From NCBI GenBank assembly GCA_031374735.1, contig JANMGQ010000066.1, positions 5,810-69,809 on the forward strand: a DNA stretch of 64,000 nt, read 5' to 3'. This document shows, one piece after another, positions 1 to 8,329 of the stretch; position 1 is the stretch's first letter, and each line of letters opens with the position of its first letter. The notes beneath the pieces were generated by a model that saw nothing but the letters and a program-made list of their open reading frames with translations, was not told where the DNA came from and did no database searches. The position numbers were made by a program, and so were the translations under genes. The DNA is from JABFRJ01 sp031374735 (GTDB taxonomy: Bacteria > Pseudomonadota > Alphaproteobacteria > Rhizobiales > Hyphomicrobiaceae).

Positions 1-188
1 TACATCCAGCTGTCGGCGGCGGCCTGTTGCATGGCTGCGATCGCCCTCGGGCTCGGGCCGAACACGCTCTCGTTGGCCCCGATGCGCGCACGGAAGGCGC
101 GGCCGCGTGCGCGCTCCTGCGCCTCCGGCCCGACGAAGGGGACGGTGGCGGGCAAAGCGGCAACGATGCGGGTCGGACGGTTCGGCAT
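1..188 (-). CDS. HisC-like PLP aminotransferase, N-terminal fragment
   Basis: The gene runs leftward off the window edge, so only about the first 62 residues are visible, starting from ATG at 188. The segment RIGANESVFGPSPRAI near residue 35 matches the N-terminal NE-x(3)-GPSP signature of histidinol-phosphate-type aminotransferases (fold type I, PLP dependent). The catalytic lysine region lies outside the window, so the substrate cannot be assigned. Members of this group include true HisC, phenylalanine aminotransferases and threonine-phosphate decarboxylases. It is divergent from the PhnW-type transaminase, separated by about 190 bases in which I see no gene. Confidence 0.7.
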   Translation of the reverse strand, partial: MPNRPTRIVAALPATVPFVGPEAQERARGRAFRARIGANESVFGPSPRAIAAMQQAAADSWM

Positions 189-381
189 GGCGGTCGGGGC
201 TTGGCTTGGAACAGGACTGGCGCAGCGATAGACGCAGCGCAGCGGCAGGGCAATCGCGAAGGTGCGTGGCGGCAAGCGGCGGTACATTCCCCGTTAGAAG
301 TATGCCGGTCGCGTTGCACAGCCCCTCACACACCGTTATGGGAGGAGCGGTTTTAATCACCGTATGCACGCCGGAGACGTC

Positions 382-1545
382 ATGAGCACCACTGGCAGCA
401 CAGGCATGGCGCCAAAGGGCCAATCGGAGACGGGCGACCCGCTGTTGCTGACGCCGGGACCGTTAACCACCTCGAAGCGCGTCAAAGAGGTGATGGTGCA
501 CGACTGGGGTTCGCGCGACGCCGCCTTCCTGACCATCAACAAGACTGTGCTGGGCCGCCTGCCGGAGATTGCGCACGGGGAGGGCCGCTTCGTCACGGTG
601 CCGGTGCAGGGCTCGGGCACCTATGCGGTCGAGGGCATGCTGACGACGTTCGTGCCGCCCAAGGGCAAGTGCCTGGTGCTGATCAACGGCGCCTATGGCC
701 ATCGCGCCAAGAAGATCCTCGACATCGCCAAGCGCGCGACCATCGTGCACGAGACGCCGGAAGACACGCCGCCGGACCTTAAGAAGCTCGACGCGATCCT
801 TGAGGGCCACAAGGACATCACGCATGTGTTCGCCGTGCAGTGTGAGACCACGAGCGGCATCCTCAACCCGATCCCCGAGATCGCCAAGCTGGTCGAGAGC
901 CATGGTCGCCGCCTGCTGATTGATGCCATGAGCGCCTTTGGCGCGCTGCCGCTCGACACGCGCAAGGTGAAGTGCGATGCGATCGCGGCCTCGTCGAACA
1001 AGTGCATCGAAGGCATTCCTGGCCTCGGCTTTGTCCTGGCGCGGAAGTCAGCGCTCGACGAGACCAAGGGCAACGCGACGACACTGGTCCTCGATCTTTA
1101 CGAGCAAGCCGACGCCTTCGCCAAGACCGGCCAATACCGGTTCACGCCGCCGATCCATGTCATCGTGTCGTTCCATCAGGCGCTGGAGGAGTTCTTCGCC
1201 GAAGGCGGTCAACCCGGACGCGGTAAGCGCTATGCCGACAACGGCCGCATCCTGACCGAGGGCATGCAGGCTTTGGGCTTCAAGCCATTGCTGCCACCCA
1301 ACTTGCAGGCGCCAATCATCTACACGTTCCATATGCCGAAAACACCCGACTTCGCCTTCCAGCGCTTTTACGACGCCCTGAAGGATCGCGGTTATGTGAT
1401 CTACCCGGGCAAGCTGACGGTCGCGAATAGTTTCCGCGTCGGCTGCATCGGTCGCATCGGCGCTAGCGAGATGCGCGGCTTCCTTGCCAATGTCGCCGAG
1501 GTTTTGCGCGATATGGGGCTGACACAGCAGCAGCTGGCCGCGTGA
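382..1545 (+). CDS. PhnW-type 2-aminoethylphosphonate:pyruvate transaminase family protein
   Basis: A class V PLP aminotransferase of 387 residues. LLLTPGPLTTS near the N terminus, DWGSRD, the VQGSGTYAVEG stretch and SSNKCIEGIPGLGFV around the Schiff-base lysine all match PhnW, which moves the amino group of 2-aminoethylphosphonate to pyruvate to give phosphonoacetaldehyde. ATG at 382 has GGAG five bases upstream and is preferred. An in-frame ATG at 364 would add six residues. No phosphonatase (PhnX) gene is adjacent, so a related substrate remains possible. A PhnZ-like oxygenase lies about 24 kb away at 25195-25749. Soluble cytoplasmic enzyme. Confidence 0.82.
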   Translation: MSTTGSTGMAPKGQSETGDPLLLTPGPLTTSKRVKEVMVHDWGSRDAAFLTINKTVLGRLPEIAHGEGRFVTVPVQGSGTYAVEGMLTTFVPPKGKCLVLINGAYGHRAKKILDIAKRATIVHETPEDTPPDLKKLDAILEGHKDITHVFAVQCETTSGILNPIPEIAKLVESHGRRLLIDAMSAFGALPLDTRKVKCDAIAASSNKCIEGIPGLGFVLARKSALDETKGNATTLVLDLYEQADAFAKTGQYRFTPPIHVIVSFHQALEEFFAEGGQPGRGKRYADNGRILTEGMQALGFKPLLPPNLQAPIIYTFHMPKTPDFAFQRFYDALKDRGYVIYPGKLTVANSFRVGCIGRIGASEMRGFLANVAEVLRDMGLTQQQLAA

Positions 1546-1551
1546 TTGTGC

Positions 1552-2091
1552 TTACGCGTTGAGCCTGACGCGCCATGCTTTGACAGAGCGCGCGAGCCCA
1601 GCGCGGCGCAGCCTTTCGAGATGGGCGTCGATATCAACGGCCCCGTTTGGGCTCAAGGCCGCGACCGTGCTTTCAGGCTCGCGCTCCAACAGCTGCTTCA
1701 ATACCGCGTCAGCGGGCATGGCACTGACACCAAACGCCGCAAGAGTTCGCTTTGGAAAGTCGCGCAGGTTTGACGTGACGATGGCAGATGCGCCCGATTG
1801 AACGGCGGCTGCGAGGACGTGTCGATCATTGCAGTCGGGCAACACCAGCGTCTCGATCAACGCTGTGTCGACCGTGATGCAGGTCCAGTTCCGCGCGTGT
1901 TGTAGCGCGCGGCCGCGTGCTTCGATTGCGGGTTGGTCGATCTCGGGTCGATTGCGGCCAAGGGCGAGAGCCCATTCTTCATGCAGCCGATCGGACCAGA
2001 TTACGGCCAGCAGGTCTGCTGCAGCCAACGCCACGAATACGTCCGTCACCGTCTCGGAATAGAGCACATTGGCATCGAGAACGACGTGCAT
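1552..2091 (-). CDS. PIN-domain protein (VapC-like ribonuclease fold)
   Basis: A protein of 179 residues whose N terminus, HVVLDANVLYSE, is the first acidic strand of the PIN fold. Further conserved-looking acidic or polar positions occur in the DCNDRHVLAAA segment and in TSNLRDFP, which is typical of PIN nucleases that bind Mg2+ through three or four acids. ATG at 2091 is chosen; an in-frame GTG at 2118 would add nine residues. No small antitoxin gene precedes it, so it is either an orphan or a member of the longer PIN group found outside toxin-antitoxin pairs. It is convergent with the transaminase, seven bases away. Confidence 0.7.
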   Translation of the reverse strand: MHVVLDANVLYSETVTDVFVALAAADLLAVIWSDRLHEEWALALGRNRPEIDQPAIEARGRALQHARNWTCITVDTALIETLVLPDCNDRHVLAAAVQSGASAIVTSNLRDFPKRTLAAFGVSAMPADAVLKQLLEREPESTVAALSPNGAVDIDAHLERLRRAGLARSVKAWRVRLNA

Positions 2092-2214
2092 GTCGGCAAA
2101 GCCTGTGATGGACGCCACCGCGACAGCCGGTCATAGCCTGCTCTCCCTGGCCCAGCATGTCGATCTCGCCTAGAGAGGCTGGCCAATTCCCCCGCGCAAG
2201 ACCTCGGCCCCGAC

Positions 2215-2970
2215 ATGCACCTGCTGCTCATCAATCCCAACACGACCGTTGCGATCACCGATCTGGTGCAAGCTGCAGCCCTCACCGTGGCAGCTCCGGG
2301 CACGACATTCAAAGCTGCAACCGGTCGCTTCGGCGCACGCTACATTACCACACGTGCCGCCTCGGCCATCGCCGCGCACGCCGCACTCGATGCCTATGCC
2401 GAACATGGCAAGTCAGCCGATGGCGTGATCCTCGCGTGCTTTGGCGATCCTGGACTTGCAGGGCTGAAAGAGCTTTGCCCCTGCCCAGTCGTTGGCATGG
2501 CAGAAGCCGCCTGCCACATGGCAGCACCGCTTGGCCGGCGGTTTGCCATCGTCACCGGCGGGGAGCGCTGGGGACCGATGCTGGAGGAGTTCGTTGCCAG
2601 CATAGGGCTTGCAGATAAACTGGCGTGTGTCACAGCCGTTGCGCCCAGCGGCGGCGACATCGCGCGTGATCCCGAGGCCGCTTACGGCCTGCTGGCCGAG
2701 GCCTGCAATGCGTGCGTCGCAACCCACGGCGCCGAGGCCATCATTCTGGGTGGCGCCGGACTTGCCGGGATCGCGAGCAAGATCGCCGCACGTGTGCCAG
2801 TGCCGCTCGTCGATGGCGTGACGGCTGCCGTCAAAACGGCGGAGGCACTCGTGACGATGGCTGCCATGAAAGCGCGGGCTGGCTCATATGCAGCAACGCC
2901 AGTGGTTGATACGGTTGGCCTGTCCCCAAGCCTTGCGGCCATGCTGACGGATCGGGCGCGAGCGGGTTAA
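2215..2970 (+). CDS. Asp/Glu/hydantoin racemase family protein lacking the second catalytic cysteine
   Basis: A 251-residue protein opening with HLLLINPNTT, the hallmark of the Asp/Glu/hydantoin racemase family. ILACFGDPGLAG carries the first catalytic cysteine at residue 75. The family uses two cysteines as acid-base pair; the second normally sits in an LGCAGM-type motif, but here it reads IILGGAGLAG, with glycine at residue 180. A two-base cofactor-independent racemisation should therefore be impaired or altered. It may be a decarboxylase or isomerase-like relative (arylmalonate decarboxylase and maleate isomerase share the fold) or an inactive paralogue. No clear ribosome binding site is seen. 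Confidence 0.75.
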   Translation: MHLLLINPNTTVAITDLVQAAALTVAAPGTTFKAATGRFGARYITTRAASAIAAHAALDAYAEHGKSADGVILACFGDPGLAGLKELCPCPVVGMAEAACHMAAPLGRRFAIVTGGERWGPMLEEFVASIGLADKLACVTAVAPSGGDIARDPEAAYGLLAEACNACVATHGAEAIILGGAGLAGIASKIAARVPVPLVDGVTAAVKTAEALVTMAAMKARAGSYAATPVVDTVGLSPSLAAMLTDRARAG

Positions 2971-3068
2971 GCGGCGCGTGCATACAACTTCATAGCAAGC
3001 GCGCTCGCAGACGTTTGCTAGCCGCGCCTTTTCGACAGCCACGTCGTTCAACCCGGAAGATCGCGCCC

Positions 3069-3764
3069 ATGACCCAGTCTCTCATTCTCGTCCCGGGACT
3101 GACCTGTACGGCTGCACTGTGGGCACCCCAGATCGCAGCACTTGGCCCCCACGCCACGATCACCGTTGCCGACCATTCGGGCCACGACACAATGGCCGCC
3201 ATCGCCCGGCAGATTCTTTCGACCGCGCCAGCCCAGTTCGCCCTCGCGGGCCTGTCGATGGGTGGCTATATCGCCTTCGAGATCATGCGGCAGGCGCCGG
3301 AACGGGTCACGCGTTTGGCTCTCCTCGACACCAGCGCGAAGCCCTTCGATCCCTCGCAGGCGCCAGCGCGCGATGCCCTGATCGCCCACGCGCGGGCGGA
3401 GGGAATGGAGGCCGCCGTCAGCAAGCTGATGCCGGTGTTTCTGCATCCCGTCCACATCAAGGACGCGGCGTTGGTTGCAACCGTCTTGAAGATGGGGCGC
3501 GACACGGGGCCCGACACGTTCGCGCTGCAGCAGGCCGCAATCATGGCGCGTCCCGACAGCCGGCCGACGCTTGCGGCCATCCGTTGTCCGACCTTGGTCC
3601 TGACCGGCGCTCAGGATCTGTTGACGCCAGTGGCCGAGCACGAGCTGATCGCCGCAGGTATTGCGGGCTCACGGTTGGAGATCATCGCAGATTGCGGTCA
3701 TCTCTCGACGCTCGAAAAGCCAGACGCGGTCAATAGAGCCATGTCAACATGGCTGCGCGCCTGA
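3069..3764 (+). CDS. alpha/beta hydrolase
   Basis: A 231-residue alpha/beta-hydrolase fold protein. LILVPGLTC is the oxyanion-region strand, LAGLSMGGYIAFE contains the nucleophile elbow G-x-S-x-G, LTGAQDLLTP provides the acid and DCGHLSTLE the histidine, so the catalytic triad is complete. The ATG at 3069 is preceded by GGAAGA at a suitable distance; an upstream TTG at 3015 has no such support. The substrate is unknown. It follows the racemase homologue in the same direction with about 100 bases between, so co-transcription is possible. Confidence 0.8.
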   Translation: MTQSLILVPGLTCTAALWAPQIAALGPHATITVADHSGHDTMAAIARQILSTAPAQFALAGLSMGGYIAFEIMRQAPERVTRLALLDTSAKPFDPSQAPARDALIAHARAEGMEAAVSKLMPVFLHPVHIKDAALVATVLKMGRDTGPDTFALQQAAIMARPDSRPTLAAIRCPTLVLTGAQDLLTPVAEHELIAAGIAGSRLEIIADCGHLSTLEKPDAVNRAMSTWLRA

Positions 3765-3805
3765 CAGGTCACGCAATCCACTGCTCGCCGTGGGCCCGTG
3801 AAGCC

Positions 3806-5026
3806 TCACCCCGCCTTCGCCAGCACATTGTGCATGCTGCCCGTCCCAGCGCCGAGGAACTTCTTTATGCCGCGCGCGGCCTGGCGAATGCGGTGTTCGT
3901 TCTCGACGATGGCGATGCGCACGTAGTCGTCGCCGTGCTCGCCAAAGCCGATGCCGGGCGCGACGGCGACGTCGGCCTTTTCAATCAGCAGCTTGGCAAA
4001 CTCGACCGAGCCCAACGCCTTGTAGGGCTCTGGGATCGGCACCCACGCGAACATCGACGCAGACGGCGGCGGAACGACGAAGCCTGCTTGCCCGAAGCTC
4101 TCGACCAGCACATCGCGGCGACGACGATAGGTGGCGCGCATGTCCGAGATGCAGTCGGTCGGGCCGTTGAGGGCTGCGGTCGCTGCAACTTGAATCGGCG
4201 TGTAGGCGCCGTAGTCGAGGTATGATTTCACACGGGCGAGAGCCGAGAGGAGCCGCTCGTTGCCGACGGCGAAGCCCATGCGCCAGCCGGCCATGGAGAA
4301 CGTCTTCGACATGGACGTGAACTCAACCGTGCAATCCATCGCACCGGGGATCTGCAACACAGACGGCGGCGGATCCTTGTCGTCGAAATAGACCTCGGCA
4401 TAGGCGAGATCCGACAAGATGAAGATGCCGTGCTTCTTCGCGAACTGGACGAGATCGCGATAGAAGTCGAGGCTTGCGACATAGGCCGTCGGATTCGAAG
4501 GATAGCAGACAACCAGCGCGATCGGCTTTGGGATCGAGTGCAGAACGGCGCGCTCAAGCGCCGGGAAGAACGCCGGTGTCGGCTCGGCTGGCACGGAGCG
4601 GATGACGCCGCCGGCCATAAGAAAGCCGAAGGCATGGATGGGGTAGCTCGGGTTTGGCACCAGCACGACATCGCCCGGCGCCGTAATGGCCTGCGCCATG
4701 TTGGCGAAGCCTTCCTTCGAGCCGAGCGTGGCGACAACTTGTGTCTCAGGTTTCAGCTTCACGCCGAAGCGGCGATCATAATACGCCGCCTGCGCGCGCA
4801 GCAGACCTGGAATGCCCTTCGATGCCGAATAGCGGTCCGTGCGCGGCTTGCCGAGCGTCTCCGCAAGCTTTTCGATGACGTGCTTTGGCGCCGGCAGGTC
4901 CGGATTGCCCATGCCGAGATCGACGATATCGGCGCCGCCCGCGCGCGCCTTGGCCTTCAGCCGGTTCACTTCCGCGAACACGTACGGCGGTAGACGCTTG
5001 ATGCGGTAGAACTCATCCATATCCAT
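3806..5026 (-). CDS. AlaC-type alanine/LL-diaminopimelate-like aminotransferase
   Basis: A class I/II PLP aminotransferase of about 406 residues. EFYRIKRLPPYVF at the N terminus, DLGMGNPDLPAP, the CYPSNPTA motif and SMSKTFSMAGWRMGF around the catalytic lysine match the AlaC/YfdZ group, which makes alanine from pyruvate with glutamate. Relatives act as LL-diaminopimelate aminotransferases, so the substrate is not certain. Methionines at 5026 and 5020 fit family N termini; an upstream in-frame ATG at 5110 would add 28 residues without similarity. It is divergent from the trans-sulfuration gene. Confidence 0.82.
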   Translation of the reverse strand: MDMDEFYRIKRLPPYVFAEVNRLKAKARAGGADIVDLGMGNPDLPAPKHVIEKLAETLGKPRTDRYSASKGIPGLLRAQAAYYDRRFGVKLKPETQVVATLGSKEGFANMAQAITAPGDVVLVPNPSYPIHAFGFLMAGGVIRSVPAEPTPAFFPALERAVLHSIPKPIALVVCYPSNPTAYVASLDFYRDLVQFAKKHGIFILSDLAYAEVYFDDKDPPPSVLQIPGAMDCTVEFTSMSKTFSMAGWRMGFAVGNERLLSALARVKSYLDYGAYTPIQVAATAALNGPTDCISDMRATYRRRRDVLVESFGQAGFVVPPPSASMFAWVPIPEPYKALGSVEFAKLLIEKADVAVAPGIGFGEHGDDYVRIAIVENEHRIRQAARGIKKFLGAGTGSMHNVLAKAG

Positions 5027-5208
5027 GGCGGAAGTCCAAGCCAGAGGGCTGTTGTGCGGCGCAACAAGCGCCAGCAGCCGCTCCATAAGCTGATCCGACC
5101 ACGGCGTCAAAAGCGTGGCGCGGCTTCAGGCGCCATGCCATTTGCCGCATCCCCTTTACGGCGGTGCGAGCGTCTATGGTGCACCAGTTCCCCCGTGCTG
5201 AGGCCGCC

Positions 5209-6375
5209 ATGTCCGATCCGAAATCGCTCGACCCGAAATCCGTGCGGCCCGAAACGTATGCGGCACAGGCTGGCGGCGTGATCGATGCTGATACTGGCGC
5301 GATCGTCCCGCCCATCCACCTCGCGACGACCTACATCCGCGATCCCGACAATCAGTATCGTAAGGGGTTCATCTATGGCCGGCCGGACAATCTCACGGTG
5401 CGCCAGTGTGAAGACGTGCTGACGGCGCTGGAGGGCGGTGCGGCAACCCTGGTTTCAGGCTCTGGCATGGCGTCGGCCACGTGCGCGTTTCTCGCCCTCG
5501 AACGCCCCTGCCATGTGGTCGCGCCTGAGGTCATGTATTGGGCTTTGAAGCTCTGGCTGAAGGAGGATGCGCCGGCGCACGGCATCACGACGACGTTTGT
5601 CGACGGCGCTGATCTCGCAGCCTTCGAAAAAGCCGTACAACCCGGCAAGACAAAAATGATCTGGCTCGAAACACCCGCCAATCCACTCTGGACCATCTCG
5701 GATATTGCCGGCGCCGCAAAGATCGCCAGAGCCGCGGGCGCGCAGCTGGCGGTTGACTCGACGGTTGCGACACCCGTGTTCACGCGCCCCATCGAACACG
5801 GCGCCGACATCGTCATGCATGCAGCCACCAAGTATCTGAACGGCCACTCCGACGTGGTCGCGGGCGCTCTGGTTTTTGCCCGCAAGGACGCCACGTTTGA
5901 GCGCGCCGTGCGCGTTCGCAAAATGCTGGGCGGTATTCTCGGTCCCTTCGAGGCCGCGTTGCTGTTGCGCGGCATGCGCACGTTGCATGTGCGCGTCGCC
6001 CGCCAGACTGAGACCGCTGCGGCCGTCGCCAAACACTTCGCCGCCGATTCGCGCGTGTCGCACGTGCTTTACCCTGGCCTCGATGGACATCAAAACCACG
6101 CTGTCGCCGCGCGCCAGATGCAAGGCGGCTTCAGCGGTATGCTGTCGATCCGCGTCAAGGCCGGAGAAGCCGCGGCAGTCCGTGCGGCGGCAAACGTCAA
6201 CATCTGGAAACGCGCCACATCGCTCGGCGGGGTCGAAAGCCTGATCGAACATCGCGCGTCCATCGAGGGCGCGGGCAGCCCATGCCCGACCGATCTGCTG
6301 CGCTTGTCTGTTGGCCTCGAAGACGCCGGCGATCTGATCCGTGACCTCGATCGCGCGCTTGGGGCGAATACCTGA
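5209..6375 (+). CDS. Cys/Met metabolism PLP enzyme (cystathionine beta-lyase / gamma-synthase family)
   Basis: A 388-residue member of the trans-sulfuration family. It shows YIRDPDNQYRKGFIYGR near the N terminus, LVSGSGMASATCAF for cofactor phosphate binding, WLETPANPLW and HAATKYLNGHSDVVAG with the PLP lysine. Members catalyse gamma-replacement or beta/gamma-elimination on homoserine esters, cystathionine or methionine, and the exact reaction cannot be read from sequence. ATG at 5209 is preferred over the in-frame ATG at 5164. Its TGA stop is one base before the ATG of the TauE/SafE permease, so the two are almost certainly co-transcribed and may share a role in sulfur metabolism. Confidence 0.85.
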   Translation: MSDPKSLDPKSVRPETYAAQAGGVIDADTGAIVPPIHLATTYIRDPDNQYRKGFIYGRPDNLTVRQCEDVLTALEGGAATLVSGSGMASATCAFLALERPCHVVAPEVMYWALKLWLKEDAPAHGITTTFVDGADLAAFEKAVQPGKTKMIWLETPANPLWTISDIAGAAKIARAAGAQLAVDSTVATPVFTRPIEHGADIVMHAATKYLNGHSDVVAGALVFARKDATFERAVRVRKMLGGILGPFEAALLLRGMRTLHVRVARQTETAAAVAKHFAADSRVSHVLYPGLDGHQNHAVAARQMQGGFSGMLSIRVKAGEAAAVRAAANVNIWKRATSLGGVESLIEHRASIEGAGSPCPTDLLRLSVGLEDAGDLIRDLDRALGANT

Positions 6376-6376
6376 G

Positions 6377-7129
6377 ATGTTCTCGTTCGCCGAATTCTCC
6401 TGGTCCGCCCTGGCCTTGATCGCGCTCGGCGGGTTCACCGGCGGCATCGTCAACGGTCTCACAGGCTTCGGCACGGCCTTGTCGGCCATGCCGTTCTGGC
6501 TACAGGCCGTGCCGCCACCGGTCGCGGCGCAGCTTGGTGCGTGCGGCGGCATTGCGGGGCAGCTGCTGACGTTTCGTGCGATTTGGCATGCGATCGACTG
6601 GCGCAATCTGCTGCCGATGTTGCTCGCAGGTCTGGTCGGTATCCCCTTCGGCGCTGTGTGTCTGACGTTCATCAATCCCGTCCTGTTCAAGCAGGTTGTT
6701 GGCGTGACGCTGATCGTCTATGCGCTGAGCATGTTGTTTGCGGGTGACCGCTTGCGCCTGGCGCCACGCGGTCGCGTCGCTGAAATGGTCGTCGGCTTCA
6801 TTGGTGGTTTTCTGGGTGGTCTCGCTGGCATGTCCGGCCCGGCACCGACGATCTGGGCCGCGTTACAAGGCTGGACCAAGGAGCGACGCCGCGGTGTGTT
6901 CCAGGCCTTCAACTTCGTGATCCTATCGGCAATGCTGATCGCTCATGCCGTCATGGGGCTGATACCTGCCAGCCTGCTGACAGCCGCCGTGGTCGCCCTG
7001 CCCGGCACGTTTGTCGGTGTCACAATCGGCCAGTGGCTCTATGCGCGGCTTGATGACAAGGGTTTCGATCGCGTCGTGCTCGCGCTACTCGGCCTTGCCG
7101 GCGTGATGCAATTGACCATCGGTCGATGA
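6377..7129 (+). CDS. TauE/SafE family sulfite/organosulfonate exporter
   Basis: A 250-residue integral membrane protein with about seven or eight hydrophobic helices. The GGFTGGIVNGLTGFGTAL segment near the N terminus and FIGGFLGGLAGMSGP in the middle form the duplicated motif of the TauE/SafE (DUF81) family. Members export sulfite, sulfoacetate or related anions. The start is one base after the stop of the PLP trans-sulfuration enzyme. That arrangement suggests removal of a sulfur anion linked to the enzyme's reaction, which is an inference from context only. Confidence 0.85.
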   Translation: MFSFAEFSWSALALIALGGFTGGIVNGLTGFGTALSAMPFWLQAVPPPVAAQLGACGGIAGQLLTFRAIWHAIDWRNLLPMLLAGLVGIPFGAVCLTFINPVLFKQVVGVTLIVYALSMLFAGDRLRLAPRGRVAEMVVGFIGGFLGGLAGMSGPAPTIWAALQGWTKERRRGVFQAFNFVILSAMLIAHAVMGLIPASLLTAAVVALPGTFVGVTIGQWLYARLDDKGFDRVVLALLGLAGVMQLTIGR

Positions 7130-7200
7130 CATTGATCTACTCCGACGCGGGCGGATCACATAGCCTCGCAGCTTTCGCCAGTCGCACCGCAGCAAGCCGC

Positions 7201-8172
7201 TTAATTGCGACCCGCTTCTAAAACCACCTTGCAGTCGGCCGGCAGCTGATCGAGCGTGATTTGACGCTGCTCGCCCTCTGACGTCGACTTCGGTGGTTTG
7301 GCGATCAGCTTCAGCCAATCGTCCACCTCTTTGCCGCAGCCATCATCTCCGGGAACGGCCTTTTGCTGCGCGCACGTCGTGGAGCCCGTGGGGCAACCGA
7401 TGCGAATGTGAAAGTGGTAATAATGCCCCCAGATCGGTCGCACCTTGGTCAACCAACCGCGATCCGCGTCGGCAGCCGACATGGTACAGATGGCCTTCTT
7501 GATGGCCGGGTGCACCAGCACGCGCTCCACCTGCTGGTATTCGGCCGCGCGTTTGAGCAGCTTGCGGTGTGCCTCGGTGAAGACCTTCGGATCGACAGAC
7601 AGGTCCCCGGGTGCGAGCATGGAGATCGCCGACATCTCCTCGCGCTCGGCTTTTGACAGGGTGCGCGGCGGCATCGGCGTGAACCAGATGTCCGCGTCGA
7701 GGCCAATCTGATGCGATGCATGCCCGGTGAGCATGGGTCCGCCGCGCGGCTGCGAGATGTCGCCGACCAGCAAACCGGGCCAGCCGTCCTTGGCCTTGGA
7801 GTCCTTGGCAAACGTTTGCACCAGCGCGACCATATCCGGATGGCCCCAGTTGCGATTGCGCGACAGGCGCATGGCCTGCCACGCGGGTCCGTCGACGGGC
7901 AGCGCCTTGGCGCCGGCAAGGCAGCCCTTGGAATAGTTGCCGATGGCACGGGCTGCCAGCGGGGCCGGCGCACTCAACGCGCCAAACAGACTGCGAGCGG
8001 CGACGACAGGCTCCTGCGGGCGGACGGGCTGCACGACATTGCCGGGCGTCGGCGCATGAATGCTGGCCGCGGGATCGGCGGGCTTTGCCTCTTGAGCGCC
8101 CGCTTCAACGTGCGCCAGCACCGCCACTGAGCACAGGCTCAGGGCCCCCGCAATCCACCGTTGCCCGATCAT
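7201..8172 (-). CDS. mepA: penicillin-insensitive murein endopeptidase MepA
   Basis: A periplasmic LAS-type zinc peptidase (M74) that cuts D-Ala-meso-DAP cross-links in peptidoglycan. The N terminus has a signal peptide (hydrophobic run ending near AGAQ). LTGHASHQIGLDADIWF supplies the first zinc histidine and aspartate, and HYYHFHIRIGCP the downstream histidines. Six or more cysteines probably form disulfides, as in the E. coli enzyme. The length of about 323 residues is slightly above that of E. coli MepA. ATG at 8172 fits the signal peptide; an in-frame start at 8196 adds eight residues. Divergent from radA. Confidence 0.9.
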   Translation of the reverse strand: MIGQRWIAGALSLCSVAVLAHVEAGAQEAKPADPAASIHAPTPGNVVQPVRPQEPVVAARSLFGALSAPAPLAARAIGNYSKGCLAGAKALPVDGPAWQAMRLSRNRNWGHPDMVALVQTFAKDSKAKDGWPGLLVGDISQPRGGPMLTGHASHQIGLDADIWFTPMPPRTLSKAEREEMSAISMLAPGDLSVDPKVFTEAHRKLLKRAAEYQQVERVLVHPAIKKAICTMSAADADRGWLTKVRPIWGHYYHFHIRIGCPTGSTTCAQQKAVPGDDGCGKEVDDWLKLIAKPPKSTSEGEQRQITLDQLPADCKVVLEAGRN

Positions 8173-8329
8173 GTCGCGCATCCACACTGTCCGCATCGTT
8201 GACCAAGCCTATCATGCGTAAAACTGCGGCGGAACTCGGATTGACCAACAGGGCTGTGTGCCCCCGGGATTGCCCCGCTGGTTCGGCTCATGCCACCAGG
8301 GCCAGACGTGATCTGCAGCGAGGCCTGCC

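Noticed and set aside
1552..2091. PIN protein as part of a VapBC toxin-antitoxin pair
   Set aside because: No antitoxin-sized gene with DNA-binding motifs lies upstream on the same strand.
5455..6690. 411-codon minus-strand frame over the trans-sulfuration and TauE genes
   Set aside because: It spans two real genes in antisense and has no recognisable domain or ribosome binding site.
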